Under the pieces are notes generated by a model, which saw nothing but the letters and a program-made list of their open reading frames with translations, was not told where the DNA came from and made no database searches. This document shows, piece after piece, positions 40,001 through 45,700 of a DNA stretch of 64,000 nt. Positions within the stretch are counted from its first letter, which is position 1; each line of letters begins with the position of its first letter. The translations under genes were made by a program, and so were the position numbers. Source of the DNA: a virus; IMG/VR virus record IMGVR_UViG_3300017782_000002, positions 55,817-119,816 of that record. One strand, given 5' to 3'.

Positions 40001-42762
40001 CACAACCAAAAGAAGGAAGACATATTGGTTTATATTTTGAGCCTGCTGTTACTACACCTTTGTCTGACACAGAAAAACAAGGTGGTTTAGAATGGTTAAG
40101 AGAAACAATAGGAGATGTTCTTAAAGTCACTGGAGAAAATCAGCTAGATGTTGATAGTTTACTGGGACAAATAGAAGCATGGACTAATAATAAAGAAGGT
40201 GCAAGATCTATTGGTAATGTAGTACTACCTAACATGATTATAAGTTTACTAACAGAATATGGAGTAACACTTAGAAATAAAAAAGGAATTTTAAAGCCTA
40301 AAATGAATGGTGTAACTTATAACAGTTTTGCACACCATTATGAAATCAATCATGAAACAGGTGAGTCTGATCCACTATTACCAAGAAAACAATTTATCAT
40401 CTCTGCTCTTATTACAGCAATGACAGATAATGCTAAATTAAGATTAGCAGCTAAGCTAGGTCTAAAAAAACAAGCTCTTGCTAATGTAACTACTATGTTG
40501 GGTATGGGTGTAGATTTAAAAACAATTTTATTGACACTTCAGTTTCCTACTATAAAAGAAGCTTTATTTAATGGAGAAAATAAAGACGATATTTATGACC
40601 CTGGATACAAAACACTTCTATTTAAAAGGCTAGTTAACATTGAAGAAGTATTACAACAAGATTTACAAAAAACTAAAAAAGAAAATCATACAAAAGTACA
40701 AGTTAATCAAGACAACTTGATTGAAGGTATACGTACTATTAAATTTGATAGGTCAGAAGATTTTGTAACATTTGGTTTAGGTGAAGTATCTATAGAAAGT
40801 TTACTTTTAGAAAAAGCAGTAATAACAGAATATTTAAAATTTGTTGCAATTACTGATACAGCACAACACATGAGCTCTTTAATAAATTTACAAAACGGTT
40901 TAGGTAAAGATTTAGTACAATTTGATAAAACTCAAGAAGCTGCAGAAGAATTAGGGCTGCTTGCATCTAACAAAGAATTTACAGATAGCATTATACCTTT
41001 TGATGTACGTGATATATTCTTAAAGAAAGGTAGCATGCATAATACTTATTACACTGTTTATAGAGAACTGTATGATAAATTGTTACCTCAAGTAATGTTA
41101 AAAAGAACACCTAAATTCTTAAGCATTAAGGATAAAGTTTTAGCTAATATGAGAAAAGGTGATGATAAGTTTAAGAAAAAAGTTAGCGGTGATCTTGTAA
41201 ACTACTTAACGCTTAAAGCATACATGTTGTCTTTAAGTAAAAATAAGTATGCAGGAAACACAAGAGAATCATTATCTAACTCTTTTGTCTATGATGGATC
41301 TATTTATAAAAACATTGATGAAAATTCTTTAACTATAGAAAAAGTAATTAATAGAGTTAAAGATAGATTAGCTAATGAGAATAAAACAAACTACTTTATA
41401 AATAATTTTGTAAGGTTAATCCCGGCTATGCATGAAGATAACAAGTCTGGTATGATAAAATTACAATCTAATACATGGACACAGTTTTCAGATTCTGAAT
41501 TAATTAGAGTACAAAACAGTATACTAGAATTATTAAATTTAGATAATGGTGATGGAACTATGTATGATGATGTAAAAAACATTGTACACTATTTAGCTGT
41601 TATGGATGGTATGAGCTTTGGTTCAGGATCTTTTATTAATGTAATACCAACAGCATTAACTGCAGAAATATTAAACAGTGTAGATTCTGTGCAAGATTTG
41701 TTTATGCAAGAAAAAGAAAGAAAAGGTGCATATAAAAACATCTTTGGTGTAGAGTTAGCAGAAATGGTTGAAGAGTTTATAAAAGGTTATTCAACTAGTA
41801 AAGCTAATTTCTATAATCTAAATCCTGTATACAAAATAGACACAATAGAAAAAGAAAGCGCTATAGATAAAGCTTTAGGTATAGACAATGAAGCAGAGAG
41901 ATCAAAAAGAAATAAAAAAGTATTTGAAAATTCTCCTATTTTTATAGATGAAACTAACAAAACTTTAACTATAGATATATTTAGAGGTCTTCCTTTTGAA
42001 TTTAACCAAAGGGTTAAAAAAGTTAGATTCTTACCTAAAGGTAACAATGATGCAAACTGGTACAAAAGGAACAAACATATAGATCAACTAAAAAAATCAG
42101 GATTAAGCGTTACTTACGTTAAAGTTAAAGTTGGAGACACACAAACTTTAATTCCACAAATCATATTCCCTGCTGTAATAAGAAACGGTAAACAAATATA
42201 CATGTTAGATTCTGTACTAAGAGACACAGCTTACAAAACAGAAGAGGATTTAATGAGCATGATACCTTCTGGTCAAAATGTAGCTTACGGTAATGAAGCA
42301 AAATATGTTGAGGTTGACGTTAAAGGTTCTTCTAGCCAAACAGCAATAGCATTTATGTTTGGAGATAGACCAACATCACAAGACATTATTGATTTTGGAA
42401 ATGACAAAAGAAAATCTTTTGGTGAAGAAATAGAAGTTGATGAAGAGCAAGAACAAAGCGGAGATTCTTTAGGAGGCTTCTTTGGTTTTAATGCAGAGCA
42501 AGGAGATGTTAATAATGAAAGAGAAGAATTTGATGAAGAAGATGAAGCTAGATTTGAAAACACAGAAGATCCTACAGAACTATCTGATGAAGAAAAACTA
42601 ACTGATTGGTATAATACATTAACCGTAGAACAACAATCTAAGTTGGCAACTAATGATGATGTTAGTATTACGTCTGCTAAAGATGTTGTATCTTTGTTAA
42701 AGAGACCTAATAAACCTAATGCAGACAGCGTTATAGATCTGCTTAAAAAATGTTATATATAA
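28099..42762 (+). CDS. Giant virion RNA polymerase polyprotein (crAss-like, DFDID)
   Basis: 4,887 residues. The catalytic metal-binding motif DFDID is at 3792-3796, within SGADFDIDKLYMQ; the upstream RIPSQ...MVDYLP block (R3753) and PKSASK (3430-3435) fit the two double-psi beta-barrels of this single-subunit polymerase family, characterised in phi14:2. The polymerase region probably spans ~2230-4760, with the conserved GYSGLPKRLRHLI at 2395. Upstream lie a conserved cargo N-terminus (NFDRYYNHPKF, then SSWWDE, ~110-160), a hydrophobic stretch (~205-260), long helical regions, a Lys/Glu-rich linker (~1086) and a zincin-like HEAFH (2103-2107) with a downstream EEYLADEF. The C-terminus is acidic (~4771-4834). 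In this family the enzyme is packaged and injected to transcribe early genes. Whether the chain is cleaved is unknown. Confidence 0.9.
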   Translation: MAEENQNLNQPMPNDVMTGTPDVSIGTNNWEDIKDSLVTGSEPVDSYEIEGLENAVKLHNMVSKFPVIQSTVADEPTAESARDEILGGVVNQVMGNIARTGSPNEVQPVRFGLKSSNFDRYYNHPKFNELGFHPYADNELKYNETSSWWDENKRARGQFLNVFSTGFLSTYKSLGDLMAGNYLSGDQESAENFADAMRIGNSTQEGAGAFFNNLLVNSGYTFGIMANIAVEELALAGLELATFGGATPLVASRTAYNAVRGGKAIDKMFDVGDYSNKSRKMLNQMKSLDWTKDFWQRGGKWASNALTPNTYKALKNINSVQNGATLLSNSAKVAKTSGALYRDFRAVNLAMAESKLEAGMVTNDLIDELYLEFVNKHGRAPVGDELMKIVNKGDEASFVTTMLNAPVIYFSNAIVFDTMLRGFRGTGSLLAAAQKGIGSRVLKSSAKQMGKNGSKAFYDGGKTAYRRFINKGLSGNLKTFAGAALNYGQANIVEGFQELTQEGIAVGAKDYYRNLYKDPMAAGLDAIAASTYAGAKSQMSGQGFEVFMSGFLMGGLVRGPQKLVFEKGPEWYQKKTDPEGYAEYQKAKEDYIKETVDVLNEVYENPEEYFHPDKINALTQKEVNESLFSSTFAEDALSFMDKKDSGVFKHLYTVVAAGKMHEFKGQMKDYLQLDEKGLAEAFPHATSEEIKSGKTRERIETMLDRMDNIEKNYSELNDKIINPFNPKKHKKGTKEHFEEAIKAQAFNHAKMLAMFTRNSFERALERSNEIYTELSNNPVLAKMDANDISVLADTAQLIQEIRILKLDIKNTTTPIEGEGKITLSGEQKTLLEKKKKKLELLQNYFGTLSDPENIEKYEAPVGKAEESEQDAEFNRLSNIITGDAIKKVREDVLSTKVITDEVSERLVKYQAGTANPFGVFDINNQDKLEEVVMPYLNEIAGTTKDNFIKYDDVKDTIIKLIDHKALKGRAEDYNRIVKTILNPENLENVSEKIAIVFKELFLENKRDVKERMKAHVAQEEKISFLKNLAEYGIYPDAEQAETFLKGGEAPFEYLTEEGVLTPDSNLELSEKKDEILGHYLNLSGNKMQGDKKKEKKEEEKSEESDPYNFENTHFEESEDAEEISEGSLGKYLGNRYGDAYLVKKHKEYLISREGKKGKTLTDHAEWLADPVSLKARKVESGINKIHDNIFVEEKLVGTSDKTFYGWLATMQGDQRVLDILRSVDISMSDILEEVEDRSETKQKVAPSKVEYKVVEQTYTDKDTGERFKTFNVEDDKGNVVNKKPFNSKKEASSEKRTIEKNKKTKKAESAAFTFAGVEYKKGDILVDQNGDKYMVFSTPKMVEDNDNIYIKKLDKISSKLKKDKMFLDETSFKEMNLETVSEESLDYRNRASKIKPHEPLTIFPIYNRDIVNRDDQIEEGVTRLQNTLRNLTPEQSKKITFRVSPGPNWFRAETEEAKQNFKEAVDAVENELIKRHGQKWQVEIQLNGETIGFFQGPTTLKLVNRKGQNINPMEITESQVQDIFKVYKNQKIEDVTKQVRDNYVQAYGIYDKIDKLMEGVEGAEVFSQKDLSVNVNITDGAMSISEPGEGVSFKDLDHNSLAFVNKEDLIDPNEKPYYILDYNRQYKEDGSLPTSKVEFNVITNVKINTPSRQRLKEETRKYENKFSPRKRFGKYIALVNLPNGRSAYVNLIPSAMTEQQVTGLFTEMQNKSIDTTENNIENGEVKAVGYNRAYNKDLQTKVFIGATPGVYLEMKLSQDGSFRIDYSDLTIKKGAPLQKGTFLIKAKAFQELNDIQEVLDSLNKELFGSESPVEGKAHITFESFRNAVPKNPTIADIQNMSTQLNKEVKKDINFSLSSTDNIHVTKRKLAKSAPKEIAKDAESMTTEEKMESYRSDHQNIDPKILEDIAKKQNANKELTDLEQAIVAQNLDVLAGLRLKFATKPVSQSNTVSEATNQNAVSEIRDLTEKIKTRKRQIRTENRENPENAEKSNRDINNIAAALIAADPELQLLEAQLRLAKSKANKIIKGFDGHDIEDIETFTRWVQDNLPAEIRINVEDLTTKLKDGYITVGQFYMQMKDISKGIMGLEGVITVTKNSPFKYHEAFHSVFRLLLTDAEIKKYLGIAKKEVKAKLKTEGTTLDAALENMRKQHVMYAEMSKKALEERYYEEYLADEFEKFKMDPKSTKTDSENKSMFQKIIDFIVELLTEYRPRQLNSLFSDIDSGKYKNASIKENRFTDSYEGDVAFKLELYDPKFIERKSTDGESKLKQVKNYMPSDQLHEIVSGISNLYTGRLDKAEAPIDAKILLDETINDWIEMYNPERDFYHDRGVWYDDNVDELTLLYESLLDQIGDLRELVKRNISEFAGINIEDADYTEVNEKETGDYDKSADMFGGYSGLPKRLRHLISQTTLEEEDRYGNKYVNTETKEPLIVGVNPEYVYNGLLKVLANTPNDLKMFQKAWSFSQNNHHTKEVIKNLFREIGILEFAQSGEMFKEDAEIPSQVNNSALYLSFIKGFRKYRVDNIFAHTDTDTGVTHLYAANKKDDAHVTVQQWAADFNRQYPKLKLENSLEREEAKDALSELTSMLKLTSIPETYNLAVEVQAVAEILKNVAGMNIHQNYILYSIYDGLTTLTEDQQVLYDAYSFVDPMQVEEISYIRQSLVSGENLYLDNQTVYESEEADAKPEFAKGGVKGRLRKLALNNSQFDEAVGASTFIDSEGNRRYAHQDPTLHLEKIAEMEGAEYINDKLTEDVFFEKNMLLKDPKFQAMVAAGQVRALRIVGSKEGALRLTESGLSSERGRMVGDTGVSYGKSKPREFALDMIHAYLFNYNRQSPGKTQIGTDDKGLEFAIAPTNIRVIEASNTGDFVAVPVHKMLNKSKQGIEINDNALNMFINELKIEFDRARKFHIDEQEGVENLIDKKERLGKLHTTYTLLSKLVTENRNIKTELPGIGKDQRAAITDGKQNIYLSTVAKAVTSNLSQDQEGVVDIDGEMFVMKHKGKLNFNELSDEEQTNLIDNYRPSITAIKDTKGAKQYKVTIDGIDNYTYSSDTQRFFKGYKDMVIFEFERLEDSETVETKLVESEETGEIIADAVQKDLTAVQRVEQVAEFGIEGVEEKDLFDTVFAEIGGREIVKDRLMDEVNEFILTLKEIKAYQKVSKEIREGLGVYKTIRKGTDTAYDSSDNEYYMDLYNLRPGDPDFNLAQIYLNNYINTKSFNQLILGDQALSLKDFIDAVKRAKMQNGAGPSAATEIYDEDLGVMHKVDRMSAVVHEDFEYEQMFNEIYKSDKDRARAKGDLADGQIYITEKTLRYMLFGFGKLNKAQSQVLDDIKEGNIAKINEEFFGTGNKLSHKKLDMIANSLKIVYGDGKTFLKMSATLLSKNAYSVQDVDGNWVAREGREDLHNLRVKLEQFEEKEWAEGRGTLSMSVPKSASKMFNENIVPDKIDIINQTPIDPKYTMDLSAEYMRLQMINPSNKIEIVDARQIKNLITSEQSLDETVILNGQEVSVRDLVIKYHKLAGDKLMNEFFAQRNLTFTWSNAIRTLDKVKENNKFIPENSKIDGDLRAFVKYAIAGLEASQAKTQMLSYFEVDEFGNPKYNLNGPMTHDKFEELFLAYFSKGILAGKQPGISAALVSDFGVYTVKQVEKIDEFGTPIKWKVIRSNDWENLKRQNPNKYKAVKQRENLGEHVLKVGDFYLDRLRSNVQEYNDKGELTGLTYTEFMMPPHFKSQLDNNIAWNKPLPDSIAKMFGIRIPSQDKHSAVNLKMVDYLPVFMGSSAMYARELIELSGADFDIDKLYMQMKEFYYNGKDFVEYGKAKDDKSGYKEYVRWVLENATKSSAIRQALTRWNDSQKTTQPLGISAEQYLTLTPEEQLAARKEITKSSNKIVMDMLDAVMHSNVALDSVMINKMFDRAEGLPEALESIGLPVTLADYKAFKEANNREPYTAAINNELLDVKFALLGNKGITQPKEGRHIGLYFEPAVTTPLSDTEKQGGLEWLRETIGDVLKVTGENQLDVDSLLGQIEAWTNNKEGARSIGNVVLPNMIISLLTEYGVTLRNKKGILKPKMNGVTYNSFAHHYEINHETGESDPLLPRKQFIISALITAMTDNAKLRLAAKLGLKKQALANVTTMLGMGVDLKTILLTLQFPTIKEALFNGENKDDIYDPGYKTLLFKRLVNIEEVLQQDLQKTKKENHTKVQVNQDNLIEGIRTIKFDRSEDFVTFGLGEVSIESLLLEKAVITEYLKFVAITDTAQHMSSLINLQNGLGKDLVQFDKTQEAAEELGLLASNKEFTDSIIPFDVRDIFLKKGSMHNTYYTVYRELYDKLLPQVMLKRTPKFLSIKDKVLANMRKGDDKFKKKVSGDLVNYLTLKAYMLSLSKNKYAGNTRESLSNSFVYDGSIYKNIDENSLTIEKVINRVKDRLANENKTNYFINNFVRLIPAMHEDNKSGMIKLQSNTWTQFSDSELIRVQNSILELLNLDNGDGTMYDDVKNIVHYLAVMDGMSFGSGSFINVIPTALTAEILNSVDSVQDLFMQEKERKGAYKNIFGVELAEMVEEFIKGYSTSKANFYNLNPVYKIDTIEKESAIDKALGIDNEAERSKRNKKVFENSPIFIDETNKTLTIDIFRGLPFEFNQRVKKVRFLPKGNNDANWYKRNKHIDQLKKSGLSVTYVKVKVGDTQTLIPQIIFPAVIRNGKQIYMLDSVLRDTAYKTEEDLMSMIPSGQNVAYGNEAKYVEVDVKGSSSQTAIAFMFGDRPTSQDIIDFGNDKRKSFGEEIEVDEEQEQSGDSLGGFFGFNAEQGDVNNEREEFDEEDEARFENTEDPTELSDEEKLTDWYNTLTVEQQSKLATNDDVSITSAKDVVSLLKRPNKPNADSVIDLLKKCYI

Positions 42763-45700
42763 TGGCAAGATGTTTTAATCAAAATACAAAAGAGTACAAA
42801 GACTTATTAAAAGTACACGGAGACACTTTTACTGTTGATCTTCTTATTAATGATTGGCAGTCTATGACAGGTAGTGAGTCTATTCCTTCTACGTTAGATG
42901 TTGACAATATGTTAAACTCTAGTGATGTTATTATGTCTTTAAGAAGAGACTCATTAGAAAATTCTCTTTTAAGAAATCTTGCTAATAAAAACATTATTAG
43001 TAAATATAATAACAGATGGTATGTTAATGTTACAGTACCTGGTGTAGAAAAAGGATCACCAACTAATCTTAAAAATAATGTAGGAAGATTACAAAACTAT
43101 TTAAGAAATCAAAATTTAGCAAATGCTGTATCACTAAAAAGAACTGCTAATACTTATGAAGTAATAGTAAACAATGACATGTTTACTAAAAGAGATTTAA
43201 TTGCTGATAGAAGTAACCAAGACTCTACAAAAATAATAGAAGTTCTTAATCATCTTAACAATTTATTCCCACAAGTTAAAGTTAGATACATGACTCCTGG
43301 TGAAGCTAAGACTGCTTATGACTCATTACCTAAAGCATCTAAGAGAAAGGTACAGTTTAAAGATATAAAGAGTTTTTATTATAAAGGCAATGCTGTAATA
43401 ATAAAAGGTAGAGTAACAAAAGACACAGCTGTAGAAGAAGTACTGCATCCTTTTGTAGATGCTCTATATAAAAGTAATGGTAAACTTTTTAGCAACATGT
43501 TGTCAGAAGCAAAAAAGACTTTTCCTGAGCTAGCGCAGCAAATAGAATCAGCATACTCTGCTAAGAAAGGGTTTTCTGCAAAAGACAGAGGACAAGAGTT
43601 AGTGACACAAGCTTTATCAAGACATTTTAATAATGAATATGAAACCACTCCTTCAAAACCTTGGTACAAATCAATAAAAGATTTTCTAAAATGGTTTAGT
43701 GATATTATAAAAGATGTCTATAAAAATTACATGGGTGGTAAGTTAAAACTTAATGTAGGGTTTATAAGATCTGACATGACAATGAGTGAAATGGCTAAGA
43801 TGTTAAACACATCAGAGTTTGAATTTAGGCTAGACTTAAATGTCATGGGTGATAGGATGGTGCAATATTCTTTAAGCAAAGGTATGCAAAGTCTTGTAGA
43901 TACAGCTAGAATGCAATCTAACCCTACACAATCAAAAATCATTACTAGGATATTACATCAAGTAGAAGATATAGATGATGTGTTTGATAGTTTAGGTGCA
44001 AGCAGAGTTACCATGGACAGTAAGTCAGGTGAATTTGTTGATGTAGATTCTGGAGATATACTAGAAAGTTTAGAAAATAAAGTACACAGTAGCAACACTG
44101 ATTACTCATATATAGTAGAAGGTATAATGAATCAAGATGATACATTGATAGATCCTTCTAATAACATTAGAGCAATAGCTGCAAGAATAGACGGCATGAA
44201 AGAAGATGGTAGTGTAATATTACCAGGAGTTGTTCTTGCTGATCCAGCAAGCGGTATAGCAACTAAAGCTACTGCGTTAAGAATTAGACCAGATGGTTCT
44301 ATAACTGTTATTTCTATAATGAAAGAAAGTGATGCAAAAGGAAAACAGTCTACATACATAAATGCACAAAGACAAATTTTAGAAAACATAGGGTATGATG
44401 TAACTGATGAATCATTTACTATTTTTACAGACAATAAAGGAGCATACACATATACAAAGATGCACCGTGATTCACACAACGCTGAAGCTGTTGAAGAATT
44501 AGTTCCTAGTGATATAGATACAGAAAACAAAAGTATTGTAGATGAAATATTAGGTGTTAATAGAAAAGTAGAAGGTGATAACCCTACTGAAGACTCTATA
44601 GAAGGAGAGCCTGAATTTTTAGATTCTCCTACATATGATGCTCTTTTTGGTGTATTAAAACCATATAGAAAAGTATTATTAAAAAGAGAGCAAGGTATAA
44701 AAACTGCAAGAAATATAGTTTCTATGGATGGAGGTAGAAAAGAAATTATAGAGCAGGTACAAATGAGCAGGTTGATAGTTGAGCAGATGTACGAAAGACC
44801 TGAAGAAATAAAAAGAATATATGTAGATGTTATTAAGGATGCTTTAAGACAACTAGAAGAAATAAAAGAATACGCTACAAATCCTGAAAACTTTGACAAG
44901 CCTGAGTTTATATCTAAAATATTAAACTGGCAAAAATATATAGAAAACTTTAGAGGTTTGGTAAACTTAACTGAGTCAGTAGGTTTAAACAAATCAGAGT
45001 TAAAATATAAAGACAATTTACAAAAAGCTCTAAATGATATTATTGGTATAAGAAAAGCAGATAGTAGTATTGTTGAAAAAGGTATATTTGATATAGCAAT
45101 TAAAGATTACGTTAGAGAACTTATAAAAAATAACTCTAACAGGAATTTTACACCTTCACAATTAGACGAACTATTAACCACAGCTAGAGATATAAATGCT
45201 GTTGAATATCAAAGTGGTGATATGGCTACATCAAGAGATACTATTCTTGCTCTAATGGATAAGCTATACAAAAGGGACAGGCAAAAAGTTCTTGACAAGG
45301 TAGAAGCAAGAGCTCCAAGAATTAGAGCAGCAGCTTTAAAGTTAGCAAGACTAAATGCTAGCAATAAAATTGACTATAGCTTTATGTTAGAGTTTGATGA
45401 TGATGGTAATTTTACAGGTAGATATGTAACAAAAGTTGGCAAAAACTATACAGACAAACAAAGAGAAGTTAGATCAAAACTATATGATGAAAACGGGTTT
45501 AGAAAGTATATAACTATAGAGAACAAAGAAGAGGCAACAGATGAGCAATTAAATCATAACAAACAGTTAGCTAAAGACAAAGAAGAATACGGTAAGTTTA
45601 TGCGTGCTGAAATTAAAACAGAAACAGGCGTAGAAGATGGAGAGTATCATAAATATTCTGATGACTTTAAAGAGGCTAGATCAAAACATGAAGTTTACAT

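Noticed and set aside
42750-42762. Programmed frameshift or single fused gene between the polymerase and the next giant protein
   Set aside because: The junction is a clean TAATG overlap with a good start and no slippery sequence, as at several other junctions here.
44132-45016. 294-codon open frame on the minus strand
   Set aside because: It lies wholly antisense to the conserved 1,797-aa cargo gene and has shadow-type composition (Ser/Ile/Leu/Phe-rich) with no family features.
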